Positions 18,730-27,988 of a stretch of 33,884 nt of DNA are shown here, one piece after another (positions within the stretch are counted from its first letter, which is position 1; each line of letters begins with the position of its first letter). Under the pieces are notes generated by a model. That model was not told the origin of the DNA, made no database searches, and was given only the letters and a program-made list of their open reading frames with translations. This DNA comes from an uncultured Clostridia bacterium (GTDB lineage: Bacteria; Bacillota; Clostridia; Oscillospirales; Acutalibacteraceae): positions 1-33,884 of the forward strand of contig CANQBK010000017.1 in assembly GCA_947589485.1 (NCBI GenBank). Reading direction: 5' to 3'. A program made the position numbers and the translations under genes.

Positions 18730-18966
18730 ACTTATCACCTCAGACAAAATATTTCATTAACGCAATTTATCGTTCTTTTTTATTGCGTAAGATTTTCCGT
18801 TTGTAAAAATTAACTTTAAATAAAATCTCAAAATCGTATTAATTATATATTATCACCGAAACCAAAAACTTTCAATTAAAAAACCGTTTGCAACACATAA
18901 TTGCAAACGGCATAAAATCACAAATAAAAATATATTTTACATTTAGTTCGGTAAAAATAATTTTTA

Positions 18967-19593
18967 TTATTTTTCTTTCTTTGCGGACTTTTTCTCATCG
19001 GATTTTTTCTCATCATTCTTTTTCATCAAAGTAAATTTCTTTTTAAGGTCTATCGAAAAATAAGGTCTTATCATTTCAATAGTTCTTTCGTCGGGAGTAA
19101 ACAAGAGCAGTGCCGGCTTTTGTTTTATTTTATCGTGAATAACAACATAATATGTATCGAGAGACATTTCGTCCACGGCGGCTTTTAATACCATATCGAA
19201 CTTTTTTGTGTCGATTTTTCTTTTTCCCGTTTCGGGGTCGATAAACTTATCCATATTGTCAATAGACTTAACATCAAAAACAGTAAGCCTTTTACGTCTG
19301 GATTTGCCTTTTATCCTGTCAATACGCATCTCGCCCAAAACAAAGGTATACTCATATTCAACTCCCGAATTTTTTATTATATAGTATATCAAATAAATTC
19401 CCAAACCCAACAGTAAAATGGCAATAGGAACCAACCACCCGAAAAACGCCGACAAATATACGCTGAAAAATATAATAACAACAATAAGCACAAGAGAAAC
19501 AACAATAGTTGAAACGGCTGACGGTGACATCTTTCTTTTTACTATTTGCTCACCGTAGTTATTCATAGAATTAACCTGCATATATTTTTCCAT
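18967..19593 (-). CDS. Hypothetical membrane protein with Lys-rich C-terminus
   Basis: Two TM segments then a soluble domain; C-term NDEKKSDEKKSAKKEK; good SD ggagaa. Confidence 0.7.
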   Translation of the reverse strand: MEKYMQVNSMNNYGEQIVKRKMSPSAVSTIVVSLVLIVVIIFFSVYLSAFFGWLVPIAILLLGLGIYLIYYIIKNSGVEYEYTFVLGEMRIDRIKGKSRRKRLTVFDVKSIDNMDKFIDPETGKRKIDTKKFDMVLKAAVDEMSLDTYYVVIHDKIKQKPALLLFTPDERTIEMIRPYFSIDLKKKFTLMKKNDEKKSDEKKSAKKEK

Positions 19594-19723
19594 ATTAGAA
19601 TTTTCTCCTTTTCAACAAGTTAAGACGTATTATATCATAAGTATAGTTAATATTCAAATATTTTTTTTTGGTACAATTTATGTTAAAATAATAAAAATCA
19701 ATAACAAAACGGAGGCAATAGCT

Positions 19724-19981
19724 ATGTTATGTAAAAGTATGCCCGATATTGCGTGGTTTGAAAACGACAATCGGTATTCCGAATGTAATATGCTGTTTCA
19801 CTATATTATAATACCGAACACAAAAGATAAAACAATGACCGTAAAAATATGGCACGGCGAATTTTGTTATGAAAAAAGCATAGACAAAATAGTATCCGAA
19901 CGCACGTTTGAAATTTCAACGAGCGGCAGAAAAGAAATGATAGAATACATTATCGCTGAAGATAAAAATTATATGCAGTAA
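19724..19981 (+). CDS. Hypothetical protein (85 aa)
   Basis: ATG with strong SD ACGGAGGC at proper spacing. Confidence 0.6.
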   Translation: MLCKSMPDIAWFENDNRYSECNMLFHYIIIPNTKDKTMTVKIWHGEFCYEKSIDKIVSERTFEISTSGRKEMIEYIIAEDKNYMQ

Positions 19982-19988
19982 CGGTTAC

Positions 19989-20921
19989 TCAACAATTTTG
20001 CTCATCGTGTTCTTCACTTTTTTCCGTAACGGTTACTTCAACAGGCTCCGAACCTTGCGGCAGCATATTTTTTAAATTTCCCGACCTTTTTATATGCGTT
20101 CCGATTATTTCCGAAACGTCGCTTACCGCTATAAAAGCAGACGAATCAATATTTTTTATAATATCCTTAAGTTCACGAATTTCAAAACGTGTAAGAACGC
20201 AGTAAAGAACCACCTTTTTGCCGCTTACAAGTCCCTCTCCCTCCATAATGGTGACCGTTCTGCCCAAACGGGTATATATCTGTTCAGAAATTTCCTTTGA
20301 ATCATTTGTTATAATCATTGCCGCCTTTGTTTTATCCATACCCGACTCAACAATATCAAGAACCTTTGATGTAATAAAATAAGTAAGCAGACTGTACATA
20401 GCCCTGTCAAAACCGAAAGCAAACCCTGCAATTGCAAATATTATAACATTAAAAATCAATACCGTTTGTCCCACGGAAAATTTATATTTTTTATTTAAGA
20501 GTATTGCCACGGTTTCCGTTCCGTCAAGACAGCCGCCGAATTTTATAACCAAGCCGACGCCCGTACCCAAAAGCAGTCCCCCAAAACAAACCGCAAGCAG
20601 GTATTGATTTGTTGCGTTTGCCATCGGAGCGAATATTTCCAAAAACACCGAAAATACAAGCATTGCAAATGCCGACTTTACGATAAATGCTTTTCCGATT
20701 TTTCGTGTTCCCACAATTAAAAACGGAATATTTAATGCCACGGTCAAAATACTTAACGGAATACCTGTAAGGTTATTTATCATAATTCCTATACCAACAA
20801 CGCCGCCGTCAAGTATTGTACACGGAACAAGAAATTCCTCAATTGCAAACGCCGCCACAATCGAGCCGAGTGCTATACCTGCAAAATCAATTATTCTCCT
20901 TAAAACACTGTTACTAAACAT
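19989..20921 (-). CDS. YitT family membrane protein (DUF2179 C-terminal domain)
   Basis: GSIVAAFAIEEFLVPCTILDGGVVGIGIMINNLTGIPLSI..., C-terminal AAMIITNDSKEISEQIYTRLGRTVTIMEGEG. Confidence 0.93.
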   Translation of the reverse strand: MFSNSVLRRIIDFAGIALGSIVAAFAIEEFLVPCTILDGGVVGIGIMINNLTGIPLSILTVALNIPFLIVGTRKIGKAFIVKSAFAMLVFSVFLEIFAPMANATNQYLLAVCFGGLLLGTGVGLVIKFGGCLDGTETVAILLNKKYKFSVGQTVLIFNVIIFAIAGFAFGFDRAMYSLLTYFITSKVLDIVESGMDKTKAAMIITNDSKEISEQIYTRLGRTVTIMEGEGLVSGKKVVLYCVLTRFEIRELKDIIKNIDSSAFIAVSDVSEIIGTHIKRSGNLKNMLPQGSEPVEVTVTEKSEEHDEQNC

Positions 20922-21009
20922 TATTCATACCCCTTCGCTTCCACAAAAATATTTATTTTTTTCATTACAGTTACATTATATATTAACAAAAAAATTTATG
21001 CAAACCAAT

Positions 21010-21358
21010 CGCAGTGCCTGCATAGTTAAGGGCTTTGCCCTTAAAAACCCACCAAAGGCTCTGCCTTTGGAATCCGCAAGCCTTTGAAAAGGCTTGAGCG
21101 AAACTTTTAACTATGGGTACATAAACTAACGCCGCGCGAACGCACTTATCTTTTGCAGTAAGAGCGAACGGAGTGAGCGACAACGCGAATCGACAGTGCG
21201 GGCACCGCACCTTGACCGAAACTTTTAGTTATGGGTACATAAACTTATGCCGCGCGAACGTACTTATTGCTTTCAGTACGAGCGAACGGAGTGAGCGACA
21301 ACGCGAATCGACAGTGCGGGCACCGCACCGCGAATCGCCTGCGCCGGCTCGGCGCGGT
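21010..21358 (-). repeat. Composite repeat array E (opposite orientation): M2-M1-core-scar-M1-core-tail
   Basis: Tail hairpins 21024-21100, two cores, hairpins CGGTGCGGTGCCCGCACTGTCGATTCGCG (x2) and GCGCCGAGCCGGCGC on the minus strand. Confidence 0.95.
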
Positions 21359-21387
21359 GTAGACTTACAAAAAGGAGGAATATTTTT

Positions 21388-22305
21388 ATGACACTGCAAC
21401 AGCTTAAATACATAATACAAACAGTTCAATACGGCTCTATAAGCACAGCGGCACAAAAGCTCTTTATAACACAACCGAGCCTTTCAAAATCAATATCGGA
21501 ACTCGAAAAAGAAATGGGTATAACTATTTTCTATCGCAGTAATCGCGGAGTATGTCTTTCCGAGGACGGAACAAAATTTTTATCCTACGCAAGGCAGGTT
21601 GTTGAACAGGCAGAACTGCTTGAACACCGCTATAAAAACGGTGCGCCCGTCCGCAGAGTGTTTGCCGTGTCTGCACAGCATTACGCATTTGTGGTAAACG
21701 CATTTGTTGCACTTGTCAAAGAATATGAAAAGGAAAAATACGAATTTTCGCTTCGTGAACTCAGAACAAACGATATTATTGAAGATGTGCGTACTTTCAG
21801 AAGTGAGGTGGGAATTTTATTTTTAAGCAATTTTAACCGTGAGGTAATATTAAAACTCCTCCAAAACTCGAATATACAATTTAACTCTTTATTTACGGCA
21901 AAACCGCATATCTTTGTAAGCAGAAAAAATCCTCTTGCCAAACTGGAAAAGGTCACCCTTGAAAATTTAAAGGATTACCCTCGATTGACTTACGAACAGG
22001 GCGAAAACAACTCTTTCTACTTTTCTGAGGAACTACACAGCACGGTTGACAGTCCAAAAAGTATCATAGTTTCCGACCGCGCTACATTGTTTAATCTTTT
22101 AATAGGTCTTAACGGCTATACCATATCTTCAGGTATATTAAGCAGTGATTTAAACGGAAATGATATTGTTTCGGTTCCTCTCGAAAGCAACGAAATTATG
22201 GAAATAGGCTATATTTACAATACGGACAGACCTTTGATACCCATTGCAAAACGATATATTGAACATTTAAACAGCTATATCCTCCATTATAAAAAACCTG
22301 TATAG
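21388..22305 (+). CDS. LysR-family transcriptional regulator
   Basis: MTLQQLKYIIQTVQYGSISTAAQKLFITQPSLSKSISELEKEMGI HTH; SD aaaggagg. Confidence 0.96.
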   Translation: MTLQQLKYIIQTVQYGSISTAAQKLFITQPSLSKSISELEKEMGITIFYRSNRGVCLSEDGTKFLSYARQVVEQAELLEHRYKNGAPVRRVFAVSAQHYAFVVNAFVALVKEYEKEKYEFSLRELRTNDIIEDVRTFRSEVGILFLSNFNREVILKLLQNSNIQFNSLFTAKPHIFVSRKNPLAKLEKVTLENLKDYPRLTYEQGENNSFYFSEELHSTVDSPKSIIVSDRATLFNLLIGLNGYTISSGILSSDLNGNDIVSVPLESNEIMEIGYIYNTDRPLIPIAKRYIEHLNSYILHYKKPV

Positions 22306-22338
22306 TTTTTATCTATATCTAAGCATACTTTATTTATA

Positions 22339-22368
22339 TTAACACATACCTCAACATTGAGTTATAAT
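22339..22368 (+). promoter_or_regulatory. Candidate metE promoter
   Basis: TTAACA (22339-22344), 18 bp spacer containing CTCAA-CA-TTGAG, TATAAT (22363-22368). Confidence 0.6.
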
Positions 22369-22453
22369 ATTTGACGTGAGTTTACCCCTTTACTTAGGGT
22401 TTATTTCCGTATAACTCATATCATTTATATATTTCAAAGAAAGGTAATGTGAA

Positions 22454-24730
22454 ATGAAAACATCAATTGTAGGATACCCCAGAATAGGCTCTTTGCGAGA
22501 ACTTAAATTTGCCTGTGAAAAATATTTTAAAAATGATATTGACGAAACGCAGCTTAAAGATACAGCCAAAAAAATACGGCTGCAAAATTTAACGGAACAA
22601 AAAAACAGCGGACTTGATTTTATACCGTCAAATGACTTTTCGTTTTACGATGGAGTTCTCGACACGGCTTTTCTCCTAAACGTAATTCCCAAAAGATACA
22701 AAAATTTAAATTTGTCAAAAGCGGATACTTATTTTGCAGCCGCAAGAGGTTATCAGGGAACCAAAGGCGATGTCAAGGCTTTGTCAATGAAAAAATGGTT
22801 CAACACAAATTATCACTATATAGTGCCTGAATTTGAAGATGATACACAAATAAAAATATCCGACTGCAAACCGTTTGAACTTTTCTCCGAGGCTCTTGAC
22901 AACGGGGTTAAAACAAAACCTGTTCTAATAGGTCCGTTTACTTTTCTTCAGCTTGCAAAATATACGGGACAAAAAAACAAAAATGATTTTTGGGAAAGTA
23001 TTTCAAACACATACCGAGATATTATAAAAAAGCTCTCGGAGCTTGGAGCCGAATGGATACAAATTGACGAACCTTATCTTGTCAAAGATTTAAGCAAAGA
23101 GGATACAGAACTTTTTACCAACATATACAAAATAATTCTTAAAGATAAAAATACGTCAAAAATACTTTTACAAACATACTTCGGTGATATAAGAGATTGC
23201 TTCAATGCAGTGTATGAACTTGATTTTGACGGTATAGGGCTTGACTTTACAGAGGGCAAAGAAACACTAAACATAATAAAGTCAAACGGCTTTCCGAAAG
23301 ATAAAATACTCTTCGCGGGAGTTGTAAACGGTAAAAATATATGGAAAAATAACTACGCAAAAACATTGAACATATTAAACGAATTAAAAAGGCTGTCCGT
23401 TAAAACCGTTATAGGCTCCTCGTGTTCATTTCTTCATATACCTTATACTCTTAAAAACGAAAAAAATCTTTCCGAGGATTATAAAAAATATTTCTCATTT
23501 GCAAGCGAAAAGCTATGTGAGCTTCAGGAACTAAAAAAAATCTGCGAATCCGAAAATCCGCTAAAAGCCCCCGAATATATATCAAACGCAGTCCTTTTTT
23601 CCGAACCGCGCAGCGGACACAGACCCGATATAGCAGAAAAAATAAATTCTCTGTCGGAAAAGGACTTTACCCGCAAACCGGCATTTGCCGAACGGGAAAT
23701 TATTCAAAAAAACCGGCTCAGTCTTCCCCTTTTCCCGACTACCACCATAGGCTCATTCCCTCAAAGTGCGGATATACGTTCCGTCAGAGCCGCATTTAAA
23801 AAGAAAGAAATATCGGAAAACGATTACGAGAGTTTTATTAAAGACAAAATAGTAAAATGTATACGGCTCCAAGAAGAACTGGGATTTGACGTTCTTGTAC
23901 ACGGAGAATTTGAAAGAAATGATATGGCGGAATATTTCGGTGAACATCTTGACGGCTTTATTTTTACGGAAAAAGCGTGGGTTCAATCATACGGTACAAG
24001 ATGTGTTAAGCCTCCGATAATATGGGGCGATATTTCACGTTCAAAGCCAATAACGGTAAAATGGTCGGTATTTGCCCAAAGCCTTACGGATAAACCGGTC
24101 AAAGGAATGCTTACCGGACCTGTTACTATTCTTAACTGGTCATTCCCGAGAGAGGACATTTCTTTAAAAGAAAGCGCATTTCAATTAGCCCTTGCCATTC
24201 GTGAGGAAGTAGAAGAGCTTGAAGCCAACGGAATAAAGATAATTCAAATTGACGAGGCGGCTCTAAGAGAAAAACTCCCCCTAAGAAAATCAGATTGGAA
24301 CACAGAATATCTTGACTGGGCTATACCTGCATTCCGTCTTGTACACAGCGGTGTAAAGCCCGAAACCCAAATACACACTCATATGTGTTACAGTGAATTT
24401 GACGATATTATTGAAGAAATAGACAATATGGACGCCGATGTCATAACATTTGAGGCAAGCCGCTCGGATTTGGCAATTCTTGATGTACTGAAAGAAAAAA
24501 ATTTCCGCACGGAAGTCGGTCCCGGCGTCTATGACATTCACTCTCCCCGTATTCCGCAAAAAGATGAAATCAAAAATACGCTGAAAAAAATAACGGAACG
24601 AATCTCACCCGAAAAGTTGTGGGTAAATCCCGACTGCGGACTGAAAACAAGAGGAATTGACGAAACCGTTCCGAGCCTTAAAAATCTTGTTGATGCAGCA
24701 AAAGAGATTCGCAGCGAAACAAAAGTTTAA
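22454..24730 (+). CDS. metE: Cobalamin-independent methionine synthase (5-methyltetrahydropteroyltriglutamate--homocysteine S-methyltransferase)
   Basis: MKTSIVGYPRIGSLRELKFACEKYFK...TTTIGSFPQ...THMCYSEF...WVNPDCGLKTR. Confidence 0.98.
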   Translation: MKTSIVGYPRIGSLRELKFACEKYFKNDIDETQLKDTAKKIRLQNLTEQKNSGLDFIPSNDFSFYDGVLDTAFLLNVIPKRYKNLNLSKADTYFAAARGYQGTKGDVKALSMKKWFNTNYHYIVPEFEDDTQIKISDCKPFELFSEALDNGVKTKPVLIGPFTFLQLAKYTGQKNKNDFWESISNTYRDIIKKLSELGAEWIQIDEPYLVKDLSKEDTELFTNIYKIILKDKNTSKILLQTYFGDIRDCFNAVYELDFDGIGLDFTEGKETLNIIKSNGFPKDKILFAGVVNGKNIWKNNYAKTLNILNELKRLSVKTVIGSSCSFLHIPYTLKNEKNLSEDYKKYFSFASEKLCELQELKKICESENPLKAPEYISNAVLFSEPRSGHRPDIAEKINSLSEKDFTRKPAFAEREIIQKNRLSLPLFPTTTIGSFPQSADIRSVRAAFKKKEISENDYESFIKDKIVKCIRLQEELGFDVLVHGEFERNDMAEYFGEHLDGFIFTEKAWVQSYGTRCVKPPIIWGDISRSKPITVKWSVFAQSLTDKPVKGMLTGPVTILNWSFPREDISLKESAFQLALAIREEVEELEANGIKIIQIDEAALREKLPLRKSDWNTEYLDWAIPAFRLVHSGVKPETQIHTHMCYSEFDDIIEEIDNMDADVITFEASRSDLAILDVLKEKNFRTEVGPGVYDIHSPRIPQKDEIKNTLKKITERISPEKLWVNPDCGLKTRGIDETVPSLKNLVDAAKEIRSETKV

Positions 24731-24771
24731 CAGTTTCGCCCTTGAACGGCAGCGGCACTCGTATACAAAAT

Positions 24772-24816
24772 CCCCAAATTACCATAAGACAAATGGCAAT
24801 TTGGGGATTGCTTTTT
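24772..24816 (+). terminator. Rho-independent-like terminator after metE
   Basis: CCCCAAATTaCCAT...ATGGcAATTTGGGG then attgcTTTTT. Confidence 0.75.
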
Positions 24817-25190
24817 GATGAATAAAAATTGAAAGCTGCCTATTATACGTCTTTTAATATGCCCCACATCTGTATAGGTGTGGTAGAATGGCGAAATATT
24901 CACTTAATAAGGATAATCGGAGTATTTACAGAGTGAGAAAAACGAGTTGTAAGAAAGTCGGAACAAAACGTATTAAAATCAAAAATTTTATTGTAAATTA
25001 TGCGGATAAGAAATATAATAACTATAATATCAAAGGTCGGACGGGGTGAACATATTTAATCAAATAACTTTAAATTAGTTAATACATAAATTAATTGAAA
25101 ACAATCTATTAAAACAAGGATAGTCATAAGTCGAGGTTTATAAAATTACAAAGCAAATATATAATTACAGTAAGGAGAGTAAAAGATATT

Positions 25191-25439
25191 ATGCTGAAAT
25201 TAGTAAACATAACAAAAAATGATAAATTTATTGAAGCCGACTATATTCCTGAAAGCAGTAACGAGAAAGCTCATGTAGTTTTGAATTTGACAACAGGTGA
25301 GAGTAAATCGGAAGTTATTGAAGAGTACGGCTCAATGTACAGTAGGATGGCTGTTAATGGTTTGTTACGAATTATGGATGAACTAAACAGAGGCAAAATA
25401 AGTGAAATTCCAAAAGAAAGACTTGTTATGTGGTACTGA
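25191..25439 (+). CDS. Hypothetical protein (82 aa), C-terminal IPKERLVMWY
   Basis: Good SD aaggagag; compact acidic/amphipathic ORF. Confidence 0.65.
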   Translation: MLKLVNITKNDKFIEADYIPESSNEKAHVVLNLTTGESKSEVIEEYGSMYSRMAVNGLLRIMDELNRGKISEIPKERLVMWY

Positions 25440-25692
25440 TAAAATTATTCCTCTTTCGGCTCGAACCCGATACCGTTATATCCGAAATAAGATGTATTAT
25501 GTTCACCGCGAAATATTAAGCCCTTTGGTATTCTGTTATGAAATGCTTTACATCATTTCACCGGCGGTTGCTCTCGTATGCCACAATTACACCTACTGCA
25601 TATAAAATTTTTTGCCGCCTTGTGCAGTACCTTTAATTTATATGTTATTATTATGATAATGATTTTATCAAATATTGTATTACCGTGTTAAA

Positions 25693-25723
25693 AAGCACTT
25701 TGCTTGATTGTCGCAAAGTGCTT
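25693..25723. other. Perfect 10-bp inverted repeat
   Basis: AAGCACTTTG-cttgattgtcg-CAAAGTGCTT. Confidence 0.75.
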
Positions 25724-25845
25724 GATATTTAACTGATTCTAAATAAAGTGAAATGGCTTTAAGTGTCCTCAACTCTGTAAATGTATAAAAATAAAAGAAT
25801 CACCGAATTGCGTTTTATAAAACGATAATTCGGGGATATAAATTT

Positions 25846-25870
25846 AAAATCCGCTCAACAAGCGGATTTT
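25846..25870 (-). terminator. Terminator-like hairpin downstream of tRNA-Ser
   Basis: AAAATCCGCT-caaca-AGCGGATTTT, 10-bp perfect stem ending in T-run on the minus strand. Confidence 0.65.
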
Positions 25871-25880
25871 AAGCATTGAG

Positions 25881-25970
25881 CGGAGAGTGAGGGATTCGAA
25901 CCCTCGAAACGGTTGTTGCCGTTTACACGATTTCCAATCGTGCTCCTTCGACCGGCTCGGACAACTCTCC
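25881..25970 (-). tRNA. tRNA-Ser (anticodon GGA), no encoded CCA
   Basis: Minus strand GGAGAGTTGTCCGAGCCGGTCGAAGGAGCACGATTGGAAATCGTGTAAACGGCAACAACCGTTTCGAGGGTTCGAATCCCTCACTCTCCG; long class II variable arm. Confidence 0.95.
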
Positions 25971-26099
25971 TTATTTACGGTTCAATGATTTATGACATAA
26001 GTCATAACACCGTATGAGAGTATAACATATACTTTCCCAAAAATCAAGTATTTTTAAAAGAAATTTTCTGTCTTTTTAAATAATAGCCGGCACAGCTTC

Positions 26100-26363
26100 T
26101 TATGTATTGTAAAAAGAAAATATATAAATGAGCTTTTTTATAAGGTCAGTATTGACATTTATACTGTCAAAAAAATCCTTTGCGTGAATAAGCTGTTCCC
26201 TGAGCTTACACAAATGCTCATTTTCAATATCCTCAATATGGGTACCGTGGTCAATAATATTTTTGATTATGAAAAAACACGAAACATCGTCTGAAGAATC
26301 TTCAAAAAATTCGATAAGTCCGTCCATCTCGGCAAGCTCTTCATCGGTAAGTCTGATAGTCAT
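26100..26363 (-). CDS. Hypothetical protein (about 87 aa)
   Basis: Start placed at MTIRLTDEELAEMDGLIEFFEDSSDD with AAGGAG SD. Confidence 0.55.
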   Translation of the reverse strand: MTIRLTDEELAEMDGLIEFFEDSSDDVSCFFIIKNIIDHGTHIEDIENEHLCKLREQLIHAKDFFDSINVNTDLIKKLIYIFSFYNT

Positions 26364-26652
26364 ATTAATTATCTCCTTTTCCTTAATTTCCTGCATAAAC
26401 GGCAGTCATTTGTTATTTTAAAGTGTTATACAAATACGCTACGAAAGGACGTAATGTATTTTATATAGCTGAACAAACCGTCAAAATCCGCAATACGCAA
26501 GCATTAAACGTATTATATATTTTTTTCGCATATATTTCAAGTGAATTTTACAATAAAAAGAATTTGTTTTCAGCAATACACAAACCGCCTGTATATCGCT
26601 TAAATGCAGTGCAGTTTTTATAATGTTGAAAACTACATATTTTAATTTATAT

Positions 26653-26701
26653 AAAAAACAAACGGGAAGTTCTCGGTCCGCAGGAAAGAGAACCCCCGTT
26701 T
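26653..26701 (-). terminator. Rho-independent terminator downstream of fba
   Basis: Minus strand AACGGGgGTTCTC...GAGAACtTCCCGTTTGTTTTTT. Confidence 0.8.
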
Positions 26702-26792
26702 TAAATCAGCCGAATAAATTAAGATTTCAGCATTGCCGTATAAATTTTGAGTTTAATTACAAAACTTAAATAAGACAAACCAAATAAGAAAA

Positions 26793-27659
26793 TCAGGCTT
26801 TGTTTACAGAACCGAAAAGCTCCATTTTTTCTTTAACGGTAGCCTTTATTGCCTCAAAGCCGGGAGCAAGAAGTTTTCTTGGGTCAAAGCCTTTTCCCTG
26901 CTGGTCCTTTCCTGCTTCGATGTATTCTCTTGTTGCGGCAGCAAACGAAAGCTGGCACTCTGTATTCACGTTAATTTTTGAAACTCCGAGAGAAATAGCC
27001 TTTTTAATCATATCCGCAGGAATACCTGTACCGCCGTGAAGAACAAGCGGCATTTCACCTGTAAGCTGCTGAATCTTATCGAGTGTTTCAAAACTCAAAC
27101 CTTCCCAATTTTCGGGATATTTTCCGTGAATATTTCCGATTCCTGCTGCAAGCATAGTTACGCCGAGGTCGGCAATCTGCTTACATTCCTGCGGGTCGGC
27201 ACATTCGCCCTTGCCTATAACTCCGTCTTCTTCTCCGCCGATTGCGCCTACTTCGGCTTCAATGGAAAGACCCTTTTCCTTGCATATTGAAACAAGCTCC
27301 TTAGTCTTTTCAATGTTCTCCTCTATCGGATAATGTGAACCATCGAACATTACCGAGCTGAAACCTGCTTCTATACATTTCTTTGCGCCCTCGTAAGAGC
27401 CGTGGTCAAGATGAAGTGCAACCGGGACCGTAATGTTAAGCTCTTCAAGCATACCGTTTACCATACCTACAACTGTTTTGTAGCCGCACATATACTTTCC
27501 GGCGCCCTCGGAAACACCCAAAATAACGGGAGAGTTATTCTCCTGCGCCGTAAGAAGAATGGCTTTTGTCCACTCAAGATTGTTAATGTTAAACTGACCT
27601 ACGGCATAATGACCCTTTTTTGCCTTTGTAAGCATTTCTGCTGCATTTACCAATGGCAT
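26793..27659 (-). CDS. fba: Class II fructose-1,6-bisphosphate aldolase
   Basis: MPLVNAAEMLTKAKKGHYAVGQFNINN...LDHGSYEGAKKCIEAGFSSVMFDGSHYP...LVLHGGTGIP; start at MPLVN. Confidence 0.96.
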   Translation of the reverse strand: MPLVNAAEMLTKAKKGHYAVGQFNINNLEWTKAILLTAQENNSPVILGVSEGAGKYMCGYKTVVGMVNGMLEELNITVPVALHLDHGSYEGAKKCIEAGFSSVMFDGSHYPIEENIEKTKELVSICKEKGLSIEAEVGAIGGEEDGVIGKGECADPQECKQIADLGVTMLAAGIGNIHGKYPENWEGLSFETLDKIQQLTGEMPLVLHGGTGIPADMIKKAISLGVSKINVNTECQLSFAAATREYIEAGKDQQGKGFDPRKLLAPGFEAIKATVKEKMELFGSVNKA

Positions 27660-27988
27660 TGTAATCACGCTCCAAATTCTTTTTATTTTCGTATAATGTA
27701 ATTGTGGCACATCATACTTACAATTTTTATTATACATTAAAAAAAAACAAATATAAAGATATTTTATAAATTTTTTAAAACATTTTTAAGGGAATCTGAC
27801 TCTCGGTATAAATTTTTTTGTTTACAATCCCGCCAAACACGCCGTCGGCAAAAAATTCAGACGGTACAGTGTATATACCTTGACTTTTTGACGAAAAAGC
27901 GGTATTTTTATATATGTATTTTACAAGTATTTTTATAAAAAATGCTCGTTTTAAAGTTAACGAACAATTTCAACAAGGGGTTTTCACA

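Noticed and set aside
22306-22453. SAM riboswitch or T-box upstream of metE
   Set aside because: Only about 85 nt of leader after the likely TSS; none of the conserved core motifs recognised.
27780-27988. T-box leader upstream of ilvA
   Set aside because: No AGGGTGGNACCGCG-like antiterminator sequence seen.
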